From a virus, in the IMG/VR virus record IMGVR_UViG_3300020177_000006, positions 1-61,378 of that record: a stretch of DNA of 61,378 nucleotides, one strand, 5' to 3'. The notes beneath the pieces are model-generated. The model had not been told where the DNA came from and made no database searches. It was given only the letters and a program-made list of their open reading frames with translations. Every line of letters starts with the position of its first letter. Positions within the stretch are counted from its first letter, which is position 1. The translations under genes were made by a program, and so were the position numbers. Below are positions 7,664 through 16,198 of this stretch, in pieces.

Positions 7664-7792
7664 ATGTTTGATAAAATAATGTATAGAATTTTAGGAGCTA
7701 TTGATGATTTCTTTTCTAGCATTGAAAACTTTTTTACAAAGAAAAATAAAAAAAAAACAAGAACTCTTATAAATAAAAATGAAGGCGATTAA
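7664..7792 (+). CDS. Small basic protein, 42 residues
   Basis: 42 codons from the ATG at 7664 (AAGAGG upstream). N-terminal amphipathic helix (MFDKIMYRILGAIDDFF) and a Lys-rich tail. Small proteins of this shape are found beside gp32 in cyanophages. Function unknown. Confidence 0.5.
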   Translation: MFDKIMYRILGAIDDFFSSIENFFTKKNKKKTRTLINKNEGD

Positions 7793-7837
7793 ACAGCCTA
7801 CACAAATACAACGAATACAAAGTAATAAGGAGAAAAT

Positions 7838-8728
7838 ATGGACTTTGAAACATTAAAAAGCTCGTCAAGTAATTTTGACAAACTTACAAAAGCACTAGAG
7901 CAAAATCTTGCTCCAGAAGATCAATCAAATAAAAACAAATACCAAGACGACAGATTTTGGAAACCAGAGTTAGATAAAACTGGTAACGGTTATGCTGTTA
8001 TTAGATTTTTGCCGGCAGTTGAGGGTGAAGATTTACCTTGGCAAAGAATTTGGTCACACGCTTTCCAAGACAAAGGTGGCTGGTATATTGAGAACTCACT
8101 AACAACACTAGGCCAAAAAGATCCTGTGTCAGAAGAAAATACAAGACTATGGAATACAGGTTTAGATAGTGATAAAGAGATAGCAAGAAAAAGAAAAAGA
8201 AAATTATCTTACTACTCTAATATATTAGTTGTTTCAGACCCTAAACATCCAGAAAATGAGGGTAAAGTATTTTTATTTAAATTTGGTAAAAAGATATTTG
8301 ATAAGATTACTGAAGCGATGCAACCAGCATTTGATGATGAACAACCAATTAACCCATTTGATTTTTGGAAAGGTGCTAACTTTAAACTAAAAATCAGAAA
8401 AGTTGATGGTTATTGGAACTATGACAAGTCTGAATTTGAAGGCGTGTCAACTCTTGCTGAAAGTGATGACAAGATTAAAGAAATCTGGTCAAAACAATAT
8501 GCTCTTAAACCTTTCCTTGACCCTAGTAATTTTAAAACCTATGATGAACTTAAAGAGAAACTGAATAGGGTAATTACGGGTGATAGAAACGCTAGTACCG
8601 TTGAAAATGCAAACCTCCCGCCAAAAACCAACGATACAGCGAAAAGCACACCAGTTAGTGCTCAACCAGAAGCTAGTGATGATGACGATACGTTATCTTA
8701 CTTTAGTAAATTAGCTGAGGAAGAGTAA
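7838..8728 (+). CDS. gp32: gp32-like single-stranded DNA-binding protein
   Basis: 296 residues. N-terminal basic/hydrophobic region, the OB-fold core (GNGYAVIRFLPA, WQRIWSHAFQ, KLSYYSNILVVSDP, NPFDFWKGANFKLKI), and an acidic C-terminal tail (SDDDDTLSYFSKLAEEE) for protein contacts. It coats DNA in replication and recombination. The zinc site appears lost: His74 remains, but positions normally Cys are Ser87, Asp95 and Ser98. Strong AAGGAG before the start. A terminator follows the gene. Confidence 0.9.
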   Translation: MDFETLKSSSSNFDKLTKALEQNLAPEDQSNKNKYQDDRFWKPELDKTGNGYAVIRFLPAVEGEDLPWQRIWSHAFQDKGGWYIENSLTTLGQKDPVSEENTRLWNTGLDSDKEIARKRKRKLSYYSNILVVSDPKHPENEGKVFLFKFGKKIFDKITEAMQPAFDDEQPINPFDFWKGANFKLKIRKVDGYWNYDKSEFEGVSTLAESDDKIKEIWSKQYALKPFLDPSNFKTYDELKEKLNRVITGDRNASTVENANLPPKTNDTAKSTPVSAQPEASDDDDTLSYFSKLAEEE

Positions 8729-8756
8729 TCTATCTCTCTCATAACTGAATGCTTAA

Positions 8757-8787
8757 GAGGCCGTTAGAAATAACGGCCTCTTTTTTT
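8757..8787 (+). terminator. Rho-independent terminator after gp32
   Basis: A perfect 10-bp stem GAGGCCGTTA (8757-8766) with TAACGGCCTC (8771-8780), GAAA tetraloop, then seven T. It separates the replication unit from the late structural unit. Confidence 0.9.
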
Positions 8788-8797
8788 ATTTTCAGCG

Positions 8798-8805
8798 TAT
8801 AAATA
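8798..8805 (+). promoter_or_regulatory. T4-type late promoter
   Basis: TATAAATA directly after the terminator and exactly 5 nt before the ATG at 8811. In T4 geometry transcription would begin at the A of that ATG, giving a leaderless mRNA. Confidence 0.8.
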
Positions 8806-8810
8806 TTGTT

Positions 8811-9362
8811 ATGGCAAATATACTAGATCCACTTGTAGATAAGCAAGGTGGCATAAGAAAATCAGCAGCTTGGTATAGAAGTAATGTAGCTTCTATCGCT
8901 GATAGAGTGACGGCCAGAAAGTTAATGAATCAAGGTAAGTTAATTGGTAGACCTAGTGCTGGTAGATTAAATATGTTCTTTTATGACCCTAAAACAAAAC
9001 AGAAACTACCATATTATGACACTTTTCCACTAGTCTTACCACTTGAACCAATTAAAGGTGGTTTTTTAGGTTTAAATTTTCACTATTTACCATATTTGTT
9101 AAGATTTAACTTATTACAAAGATTACAAAAATTTGCTGATGGTGGTATGAAATCAACTACAAAGTTTGAAGCGAATTATGATGATGTTAAAGGAATTAAT
9201 TTAGTAAAACCAACAATTAAAAAATATTTGTATAGTCACGTGAGATCACAGTTTTTAAAAATAGATTTTGATGAGGCAGCTTTGGCTGTTTATCTACCTG
9301 TACAACAATTTAAGAAAGCAGGAACAAATAAAGTTTATTCTGATAGTAGGAGAATGATTTAA
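8811..9362 (+). CDS. Probable virion structural protein
   Basis: 183 residues. Conserved marine T4-like sequence with MFFYDPKTKQKLPYYD, FPLVLPLE and GFLGLNFHYLPYLLR. It is the first gene of the late baseplate block and starts 5 nt after a late promoter, without a ribosome-binding site. The exact T4 counterpart is not clear to me. Confidence 0.6.
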   Translation: MANILDPLVDKQGGIRKSAAWYRSNVASIADRVTARKLMNQGKLIGRPSAGRLNMFFYDPKTKQKLPYYDTFPLVLPLEPIKGGFLGLNFHYLPYLLRFNLLQRLQKFADGGMKSTTKFEANYDDVKGINLVKPTIKKYLYSHVRSQFLKIDFDEAALAVYLPVQQFKKAGTNKVYSDSRRMI

Positions 9363-9430
9363 TGAAAACAATTAAAAAAATTATAGCAAAAATATTTGGC
9401 ATAAAACAATGTCAATGTAAAGGTAAATAA
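9362..9430 (+). CDS. 22-residue microprotein with CxC
   Basis: ATG overlaps the preceding stop (TAATG) and its own stop overlaps the next ATG (TAATG). The product is basic, starts MKTIKKIIAKIFG and ends IKQCQCKGK. Precise coupling on both sides argues it is translated; similar Cys-containing minigenes occur in marine phages. Function unknown. Confidence 0.45.
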   Translation: MKTIKKIIAKIFGIKQCQCKGK

Positions 9431-10605
9431 TGGCGATTTTAAAAGGCGGCCGAAGAATAGGAAATTTTGATATTAGACTTGGTTTACCTAGGGATAAGTC
9501 TTTAGATAATGTTGAAAGTGATCCTAGAATTGGTAGAGAAGCAGGTCCATCAGGTGAAAGAATTGTAAATACAGCAGAAGCTAGAATTGCTCAAGCGGCT
9601 AAAGGTGCTAAATCAGCAAGAGTACAAAGAGGTTCAGATTTAACAGGTGATGATAGTAAAAAAACAAGACGACAAGGAGAAACAACAATAGGCAGATTTT
9701 TAGCGATGGTCGGCCAAGGTGAGGGTTTTGCTTTTACAAATAGATTTATTGTTCAAATTAATTTACCAAATAGTTTACTTTTTGATTCAAATAGTGGTGA
9801 AACAAGTGTAGTTGCTCCTAATGAATTAACATCATCTACAATGGTAAGAACCGTTAATGCTATGTGTAACAAGGCAGAATTTCCTAGTAGAGATATAGAA
9901 TCAACAGAATACATAACTTATGGTCCTCAAAGAAAAATGCCAACATCATACACTTTTCCTGGTCAAATAGAAATGAGTTTTTATGGCGACAAATATTTAA
10001 GACAAAGATCATTTTTTGAAAACTGGCAAAAGGCTATGTTTGATATAGATAGCCACAATATGAATTACTATGATAATTATGTTGGTACAATTGATATTTA
10101 CCAATTAGGTAATTCAGTTGAAACAATAGAGTCAGGTGGTGATGATATAGCAGGCAAGGCCGAAGTTGCTACACAAATTACATATGCTGTTAGATTGTTT
10201 GAAGTTTATCCTGAAACAATTGGTACTGCCTCTTTAGAATATAGTAATACGGCGACAGTACACAATTTACCAATCACGTTTGCTTATAGAACTTGGAGAA
10301 ACTTGACACTTGATGGTATGCCAGGAGTTGGATTTGGTTCAACAGAAAAACCAGAATTTGAAGGCATAGGAGATAATATGAATATAGGTCAAGGTGGTGA
10401 AGGACAGTTTTTACCAACGTCACAAATATATTCAGTTAATCCTTTGGCAGGTAAAAAGAAATCACTTATTAAAAAACCTAGTGGGTTTTTAAGTAAACTA
10501 CCTCCTGAATTAAGAAGAGCAGGACGTGATGTAGTAAATCAAGTTAAGAGAGGTTTACCAATCGGTAGAATAACAGGTGGAAGAGTATTTCCACCATTTT
10601 TATAA
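9430..10605 (+). CDS. gp54: gp54-like baseplate tail-tube initiator
   Basis: 391 residues. The N-terminal ~85 residues are polar; then a tail-tube-like fold (FTNRFIVQINLP, CNKAEFPSRDIES, YGPQRKMPTSYTFPGQ, SFFENWQKAMFD, YYDNYVGTIDIYQL, YAVRLFEVYPETIG). This is the pattern of T4 gp54/gp19-type proteins that seed the tail tube on the baseplate. The assignment to gp54 rather than gp48 rests on the better gp48 candidate at 14516. A basic C-terminal tail follows. Confidence 0.6.
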   Translation: MAILKGGRRIGNFDIRLGLPRDKSLDNVESDPRIGREAGPSGERIVNTAEARIAQAAKGAKSARVQRGSDLTGDDSKKTRRQGETTIGRFLAMVGQGEGFAFTNRFIVQINLPNSLLFDSNSGETSVVAPNELTSSTMVRTVNAMCNKAEFPSRDIESTEYITYGPQRKMPTSYTFPGQIEMSFYGDKYLRQRSFFENWQKAMFDIDSHNMNYYDNYVGTIDIYQLGNSVETIESGGDDIAGKAEVATQITYAVRLFEVYPETIGTASLEYSNTATVHNLPITFAYRTWRNLTLDGMPGVGFGSTEKPEFEGIGDNMNIGQGGEGQFLPTSQIYSVNPLAGKKKSLIKKPSGFLSKLPPELRRAGRDVVNQVKRGLPIGRITGGRVFPPFL

Positions 10606-10626
10606 TTAAAATAGAAGGAGTAAATT

Positions 10627-11343
10627 ATGGCTTTACCAAAAATTGAGGCGCCAAGATATGAGTTGACACTTCCCTCTAAAGATCAAAAAATAGAATATAG
10701 ACCTTTTTTAGTAAAAGAAGAAAAAGTTTTATTATTGGCTTTAGAAGATGGTGGACAACAAGCACTTATTCGTGCTGTAAAAGATATTGTAAAATCTTGT
10801 ACATTTAATACTATTGATGTAGAAAACTCTCCACTATTTGACCTTGAATATGTATTTTTACAAATACGAGCAAAGTCAGTAGGTGAGATTTCAAAATTAA
10901 AAGTATTATGTCCTGATGACAATGAAACTTATGCTGATGTTGATATTGACTTAACTAAAATAGAGGTTCAAGTTGATGAAGAACATTCAAATGAGATTGT
11001 TATTGATAAAGATAAGAAAATAGGAATATTTTTAAGATATCCTAGTATTGATGATGTTGAGGAAATTAAAGACTTAACAGCGGCCGATACAGCAGACTTA
11101 TTTAATATAATGGCAAGAGGTATTGATACAATATATTATGGTGAAAAAACATATACTGGTTCTGATTACACTAAAGAGGAGATGAACGAATTTTTAGAAA
11201 ATTTAGATGCTCAAATATTAAATAAAATTAAGAGATTTTATGATACGGCACCTAAATTGACAAAAGAGGTAGAAGTTGTAAATCCAAAGACCAATGTTAA
11301 AAGTAAGGTAACATTGGAAGGATTATACGATTTTTTCGGATAG
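10627..11343 (+). CDS. gp26: gp26-like baseplate hub protein / tail chaperone
   Basis: 238 residues, AGAAGGAG before the ATG. MALPKIEAPRYELTLPS, then YRPFLVKEEKVLLLALE are the signature of the T4 gp26 family in marine phages. The gene ends ...LYDFFG at 11343. A slippery T TTT TTC (11331-11337) lies three codons from the end, and the -1 frame continues into the gp51-like sequence. The arrangement mirrors tail-assembly chaperone pairs such as lambda G/GT. Confidence 0.75.
   Translation: MALPKIEAPRYELTLPSKDQKIEYRPFLVKEEKVLLLALEDGGQQALIRAVKDIVKSCTFNTIDVENSPLFDLEYVFLQIRAKSVGEISKLKVLCPDDNETYADVDIDLTKIEVQVDEEHSNEIVIDKDKKIGIFLRYPSIDDVEEIKDLTAADTADLFNIMARGIDTIYYGEKTYTGSDYTKEEMNEFLENLDAQILNKIKRFYDTAPKLTKEVEVVNPKTNVKSKVTLEGLYDFFG
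11331..11337 (+). promoter_or_regulatory. Probable -1 ribosomal frameshift site
   Basis: T TTT TTC in the gp26 reading frame fits the X XXY YYZ heptamer. After a -1 slip the next codons (CGG ATA GCC CTC TCA CAC) enter the gp51-like frame with no stop. A perfect 7-bp hairpin (ATAGTTT 11356-11362 with AAACTAT 11366-11372) lies 18 nt downstream, rather far for a classical stimulator. Confidence 0.6.
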
Positions 11344-11522
11344 CCCTCTCACACGATAGTTTACAAAACTATTTTGAAACTAACTTTGCTTTGATGCAAC
11401 ATCATAAATATTCATTGACGGAGTTAGAAAATATGTTGCCTTGGGAGAGGGAGGTGTATATCAATCTGTTGGTCGCTCATCTAAAAGAAGAGCGTGATAA
11501 AAGAAAAAGGGAGATGAAGTAA
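11337..11522 (+). CDS. gp51: gp51-like sequence, reached by -1 frameshift
   Basis: 61 codons in the -1 frame relative to gp26. Sequence LSHDSLQNYFETNFALMQHH then KYSLTELENMLPWERE matches the gp51-like hub-assembly region of cyanophages. There is no ATG at the start; the first internal ATG (11394) has no ribosome-binding site and would remove half the conserved part. I therefore read it as the C-terminal extension of gp26. Its stop overlaps the next ATG (TAATG). Confidence 0.65.
   Translation, partial: RIALSHDSLQNYFETNFALMQHHKYSLTELENMLPWEREVYINLLVAHLKEERDKRKREMK
11404..11411 (+). promoter_or_regulatory. Possible late promoter (CATAAATA)
   Basis: CATAAATA inside the gp51-like frame, one mismatch from TATAAATA, about 110 nt before the gene at 11522. 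It may be chance in AT-rich sequence. Confidence 0.25.
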
Positions 11523-11851
11523 TGGAAGAGAGTATTACAGTACCATCTGATAAAAAAGAGGTATCAAAAAAAGTAAACGTAGAATTAGAAGTTGACACAT
11601 CTGTAAAAGATTTAGGACCTAATCCATACGCTAAATTAATTCATTTGGCAAGAGCAGTAGATAGTTGGAGAATATTTCCAAGAGTGTTTATATCTACATA
11701 CATTTATCTATTATATAAAGTAGTAATTTGGTATATGAATTTATCAAGTCCTACTATGGAACAATCAGGCTTAGTATCAATCGTAGTTGGTGCTGGAGCG
11801 GCTTGGTTTGGTCTATACACAGGTAGTAGAGCAAAATCAGATAAGAAATAA
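11522..11851 (+). CDS. Two-pass membrane protein
   Basis: 109 residues. Polar N terminus, then RIFPRVFISTYIYLLYKVVI (about 50-70) and GLVSIVVGAGAAWFGLYTG (about 82-101) as membrane helices, basic end. This small family sits in the hub region of cyanophages. Holin is possible by size and topology, but the location among hub genes gives no support for or against. Confidence 0.5.
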   Translation: MEESITVPSDKKEVSKKVNVELEVDTSVKDLGPNPYAKLIHLARAVDSWRIFPRVFISTYIYLLYKVVIWYMNLSSPTMEQSGLVSIVVGAGAAWFGLYTGSRAKSDKK

Positions 11852-11855
11852 TTAA

Positions 11856-14054
11856 ATGCCCGAACAATATGTACTAAAAGACGAATTAGCAAAAGAAGTA
11901 GTTAAGTCTATGAAACCTAATTTAGGTGGTAGACGTGTTATGGGTAATAAAGATAGTTTAGATATTGAAATTAAAGAAAATAAAATATTATCTGATTTAA
12001 AAGAAAATAGTTTAAAACAAAACAATCATTTACAAAAAATATCTTATTCAATGTCTGCTATGGTAGGTTTTGAAAGAGATAAACAGCGTAGAGCTAAAGA
12101 TCAACAAACTGAATTAGCCAGAGAACTAAAAAAAACTATGGCAAGAGGTGGTGCTATGGGTCCTAGTGGTGTAACAGGCTCACCTAAAACAATGAGTGGT
12201 GAAGGTGGTGGAATGGGGATTATGGGTAAAGCATTAGCATTTTTAGGACTAGGTACTGCTGGAACTGCTGGTGCTAAACAATTACTAAAATTAAGAGGTT
12301 CAAAATTAGGTGGAGGTACTGAAAGATTTTTTGGTGTAAATAAAGGTTATGACCCTAGAGCTGCTAAAAAATTAGGTGTAGGTGGTACAGCAAAAGCATT
12401 AGGAAAAAGAAGTTTAGGAGGTTTATCAAAAATGGCTACAGGTAAAGCTGGTGTCTTATCTGCTCTATTTGCTATACCATCTTTGATGTTAGATTATTCT
12501 GATATGAAAAAATCACAAGCTGAAGGTGATGATTACGGCGCTAGTGAGGCACAAGAAAGTATGGTAGGAACAGGAGGTGCTGTAGCTGGATCTCTTGCTG
12601 GAGCGGCTACTGGTGCTGCTATTGGTTCTGTTGTTCCTGTAATAGGTACGGCAATCGGTGGTTTAATAGGTGGTTTAATAGGTGGTTTTGGTGGTTCTAA
12701 ATTAGGTAAAGGATTATTTAAAACTAAAGCAGAAAAAGAAGCAGAAGCGGCTAAAAAGAAAAAAAATGAAGAAGAACTGGCTAAAAAATATAATTACGAT
12801 AAACTTAATCCTAAAGATTTAAGTAAAGAAGCTGAGAAAGCACCTGAAATGAAAGAGGCCAAAAAAGGCATTGATATGACTAAAAAACCTGATTTATCAG
12901 CTACAGCAAAAGTTGAGGGTGGAAAAGTTACAGGTGTTGAAGGAGATATGGCTTCAATATTAGCGGTAGAGAGATTGAAATTAGGAAAAACTAAAGCAGG
13001 ACAAAAATCAAGTGCTGATTTTGATAAAATGATGTTTGGTGATACTTTTGCTGGTCAAAGTAGAGAATTAAAAGAGGGTGAAGGAGCTAGAAGTACCGAA
13101 GATATTATTGAAAAAGATGGTAAGAAATTTGCTGTATCAAAAACTAGTCAAATTAATTTAAATGATGCCGAACAAGAAATTGCTAAAAATGGTTATATGA
13201 AGTTATATAACGATATATTTGGATATTACTATGAATTATATAAAAATAAAGACTTTCAAAAATTATTAAAAAATGATCCTGATAAAGCTAAAGACGCTGA
13301 AAAGATAATATTTGATAAAGTACAAGATCAAATATTTGGCAGAGGTAGAAATTTAGGATTTGCTTCAGCAGCATATTTTAATGGTATGATTAGAAATAAT
13401 AAAGCAAGTGAGATTATTAATAGAGCACAACAAAACGCTTATGCTGATGCTAAAAAAATAGGAACCGAAGAAGCAGGTAAAACAATGTTTGATAAAGTTA
13501 AAGGTTTCTTCAAAGGTTTTCAAGGAGAAGAGGCAGGCACAGCAGGCGATATTGCTGGAGAAGCTGCTATGGAAAATGCTGCTGGCGATCAGACTGAAAC
13601 ACAAAAACCAGGCGATAAGAAAAGTATATTTTCTAAATTTAAAACAGTATTGAGAGGTTTAGCAAAAGTTAGTCCTATATCGGCTGCTACTATGGCAATT
13701 ATGGATAAAAATAAAATGCCTGAAGAAAATGCTCAATTCGGTGATATACCAACAGAAACAAAACCTAAAACAAGAGCAGATATAGCAAAAGATAGAATGA
13801 TGAATATGGTTTTAAATCCTGAAGATGGTAAATATTACCCACCAGATTCACCAGTTTTGAACAAGTTTAAACCAAATGATTTGAGAAGTGTAAAAGACAT
13901 ATTAGATTCAGGTCAATCAACACAGGCCGCTTCTGCTATGGCAGTATCAAATAACAATGTCAATAATGTAAGTAATAATAGTAATCAAAATATTTACACA
14001 GGTAAATTAAATGTTGATGTTGACAACTATGCTGAGAGAGTAAACGACTTTTAG
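11856..14054 (+). CDS. Large tail protein, probable tape measure (gp29 position)
   Basis: 732 residues. N-terminal polar helices, a Gly/Ala-rich central part with a glycine-zipper hydrophobic run (about 245-285) that could cross a membrane, a long Lys/Glu-rich helical region, and an Asn/Ser-rich C terminus. It stands between the gp51-like sequence and gp48, the place of the T4 gp29 tape measure. Direct sequence similarity to gp29 is not evident to me. Its stop interleaves with the stop of the convergent gp4 gene (TTAG). Confidence 0.5.
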   Translation: MPEQYVLKDELAKEVVKSMKPNLGGRRVMGNKDSLDIEIKENKILSDLKENSLKQNNHLQKISYSMSAMVGFERDKQRRAKDQQTELARELKKTMARGGAMGPSGVTGSPKTMSGEGGGMGIMGKALAFLGLGTAGTAGAKQLLKLRGSKLGGGTERFFGVNKGYDPRAAKKLGVGGTAKALGKRSLGGLSKMATGKAGVLSALFAIPSLMLDYSDMKKSQAEGDDYGASEAQESMVGTGGAVAGSLAGAATGAAIGSVVPVIGTAIGGLIGGLIGGFGGSKLGKGLFKTKAEKEAEAAKKKKNEEELAKKYNYDKLNPKDLSKEAEKAPEMKEAKKGIDMTKKPDLSATAKVEGGKVTGVEGDMASILAVERLKLGKTKAGQKSSADFDKMMFGDTFAGQSRELKEGEGARSTEDIIEKDGKKFAVSKTSQINLNDAEQEIAKNGYMKLYNDIFGYYYELYKNKDFQKLLKNDPDKAKDAEKIIFDKVQDQIFGRGRNLGFASAAYFNGMIRNNKASEIINRAQQNAYADAKKIGTEEAGKTMFDKVKGFFKGFQGEEAGTAGDIAGEAAMENAAGDQTETQKPGDKKSIFSKFKTVLRGLAKVSPISAATMAIMDKNKMPEENAQFGDIPTETKPKTRADIAKDRMMNMVLNPEDGKYYPPDSPVLNKFKPNDLRSVKDILDSGQSTQAASAMAVSNNNVNNVSNNSNQNIYTGKLNVDVDNYAERVNDF

Positions 14055-14488
14055 TAAATACCTAATTCTTTTTCAGTAAAGATTTTAAATTCTAAACCAT
14101 TATCATTACAATAGACATCAGCGGCTTGCCATTTAGCCACATTTTTGATATACTCTAAACTCTCCCTCATAAATGCCTTTGATTTTTTTAGTTTGGGTGT
14201 AGGTTTTTTAGTTTGTGCTGATGGTTTTATCTCTATCATATAACGCTTGCCTTTTTTGGTTTTTATGATAAAGTCAGGATAGTAACGGTGAACTTTACGA
14301 TCAAGTGGATTAACATATGGTATAGCTAATTCTTCACTTGCCCAATATATAATATCCTCATTTTTATCACAATAGACCATAAACTTACGCTCCCAATTTG
14401 AACGATAGACTATTCTTGTATGGTCGCCAGCGTATTTGCTAGGGTTGGTGGGTCTGTAAATACCCTTATATGTTGCTCTCTTTTTCAT
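14051..14488 (-). CDS. gp4: gp4-like head completion nuclease-fold protein
   Basis: 145 residues from the start at 14488. YKGIYRPTNPSKYAGD, YRSNWERKFMVYCD, IIYWASEELAIPY, HRYYPDFIIKTKKGKRYMIEIKP show the TnsA-like endonuclease pattern (E..., D-F, E-I-K) of the T4 gp4/gp50 head completion family. It acts on packaged heads before tail joining. It is the only reverse gene in this block, divergent from gp48. Confidence 0.8.
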   Translation of the reverse strand: MKKRATYKGIYRPTNPSKYAGDHTRIVYRSNWERKFMVYCDKNEDIIYWASEELAIPYVNPLDRKVHRYYPDFIIKTKKGKRYMIEIKPSAQTKKPTPKLKKSKAFMRESLEYIKNVAKWQAADVYCNDNGLEFKIFTEKELGIY

Positions 14489-14496
14489 TATAAATA
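14489..14496 (+). promoter_or_regulatory. T4-type late promoter before gp48
   Basis: TATAAATA, 19 nt before the gp48 ATG, with AAAGG in between as ribosome-binding site. It borders the gp4 start on the opposite strand. Confidence 0.75.
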
Positions 14497-14515
14497 TTAC
14501 TAACAAAGGTTATTT

Positions 14516-15661
14516 ATGGCGAACATACCACTACAACAATTTAGAGCTAATAGATTATTAAATTCTAAATCTAATAATTCTACAGGTAAATTTGTTGATT
14601 CTATTACAAATACATCAGCAACAGAAATTACAGATTCAATACAAGAATCAATGAAAAAAGATCCATTGAAATTTGCTGGATTAAGATATCCATTAGATAT
14701 TGGTAGTGAGGGTTTAGGTCACTATGTTATATTTTATTGTATATCAAATAATTTTGGTAGTGGTACTTCTAGTGACAAAGTAATGGCGGCTAGAGTGGGT
14801 TTGGCAAAACCAATTATTGGTCGTGGAGGAGGCGGTAGAGATACAGGTGATCCAGAAATAAAAGATTTAAGGGTTAATCAACAAGGTGTAAATCCAGGAT
14901 CTCTAAAATCAAACAATAGTGTAATATCAAAATTTCCAACACATAGCGTATCAACAGGTGCTATCGCATTGTATTTACCTCCAGGAGTTAAAGTTAGTTA
15001 TGGAATGACATATGATACAGAACCTACAGACTTATCAGGACAATTATTAGGAACTATAGGTGAAGCTAAAAACGCTACAGGCGCTTTTGAAAAATTTAAA
15101 ACATTAGCTGGTGGTGCTGTAGGTGGTGCGGCTACTGAATTGGGTAAAGCAGTTGGTGATTTATTTGGTAATGCTTCAATAGGTGATCCTGTAAAATTAG
15201 GTTCAAAGGCATTAGGTATTGCTATTAACCCACACGAAGAACAATTTTTTAATAAACCAAATTTTAGATCATTTAATTATACATTTACATTTTTCCCTAA
15301 AAGTGAAGATGAAATGGAAATGGTACATAACATTATATGGTTATTTAAATATCATATGCATCCAGGCTATGACGCTTCATCTGTAGGTGGAAGAGTTTTT
15401 AAAGTGCCTTCAGAATTTGAAATATTTTATTATTACAAAAATAATATAAACGATTTTTTAAATAAAATTACAAGAAGTGTATTAGAAACTATGGACGTAA
15501 CATATGGACCTGAAGGTAAGTTTAGCTCGTTTAATGAATACATTATGAATACAGGTTTAGGAGAAACTATAAAGGGTGCTCCGCCTGTACAGACAAATTT
15601 AACTTTAGCGTTTAAAGAAACTACATTTATTACTAAATCAGATATTGAAAGAGGTCACTAA
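14516..15661 (+). CDS. gp48: gp48-like baseplate tail-tube cap
   Basis: 381 residues. FAGLRYPLDIGSEGLGHYVIFY near the N terminus and the FNYTFTFFPKSEDEMEMVHNII segment with HMHPGYD are typical of gp48 in T4-like marine phages. gp48 sits on the hub and starts the tail tube with gp54. TAATG coupling to gp53 follows. Transcribed from the late promoter at 14489. Confidence 0.75.
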   Translation: MANIPLQQFRANRLLNSKSNNSTGKFVDSITNTSATEITDSIQESMKKDPLKFAGLRYPLDIGSEGLGHYVIFYCISNNFGSGTSSDKVMAARVGLAKPIIGRGGGGRDTGDPEIKDLRVNQQGVNPGSLKSNNSVISKFPTHSVSTGAIALYLPPGVKVSYGMTYDTEPTDLSGQLLGTIGEAKNATGAFEKFKTLAGGAVGGAATELGKAVGDLFGNASIGDPVKLGSKALGIAINPHEEQFFNKPNFRSFNYTFTFFPKSEDEMEMVHNIIWLFKYHMHPGYDASSVGGRVFKVPSEFEIFYYYKNNINDFLNKITRSVLETMDVTYGPEGKFSSFNEYIMNTGLGETIKGAPPVQTNLTLAFKETTFITKSDIERGH

Positions 15662-16197
15662 TGGCATATTTTGAAAAGTTTCCTAAAATACTATACGACA
15701 TAGACAACACAAAGAACTATAAACTTGTAACAGATATATTAAGACGAGTTAAAGTAAAAGAGTCAATTAGAGATAATGTCGAATTATTTGACAAATATGA
15801 TGTAGATAGTGGTGATTCACCTGAAACAATTGCCTACAAGATATATGGATCAGTTAGATATTATTATGTTATACTATTATTGAATAATATAAAAGATAGA
15901 TACTATGACTGGCCGTTATCATATCAAGCATTTGAGTCATATGTAAAAGACAAATATGCCAACCCGAGTGGTATTCATCATTATGAAATAACACAATCAA
16001 GTGGTACAACAACATCAAATGGTCCTGATGACTATGATTATTTAATAGAAGTCAATAGCACACAACCAGGAGCAGTTGCTGTCACTAATTATGAATACGA
16101 ACAAAGATTACAAGATAAGAAAAGACAAATTAAATTATTAAAACCAGGTTTTTTAAGAGCATTTGAAACAGAATTTGAAAAACTAGTTAGAGTATAA
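15661..16197 (+). CDS. gp53: gp53-like baseplate wedge protein
   Basis: 178 residues. MAYFEKFPKILYDID, then the LysM-like core ETIAYKIYGSVRYYYVILLL followed by YDWPLSYQAFESYV, as in T4 gp53, which binds wedges to the hub. Overlaps gp48 by TAATG and is followed one base later by the gp27-like gene. Confidence 0.85.
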   Translation: MAYFEKFPKILYDIDNTKNYKLVTDILRRVKVKESIRDNVELFDKYDVDSGDSPETIAYKIYGSVRYYYVILLLNNIKDRYYDWPLSYQAFESYVKDKYANPSGIHHYEITQSSGTTTSNGPDDYDYLIEVNSTQPGAVAVTNYEYEQRLQDKKRQIKLLKPGFLRAFETEFEKLVRV

Positions 16198-16198
16198 A

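Noticed and set aside
11337-11522. A sequencing frameshift as the reason gp51 lacks a start
   Set aside because: Cannot be excluded, but the slippery heptamer in exact phase, the normal gp26 end and the TAATG overlap downstream favour a real programmed frameshift.
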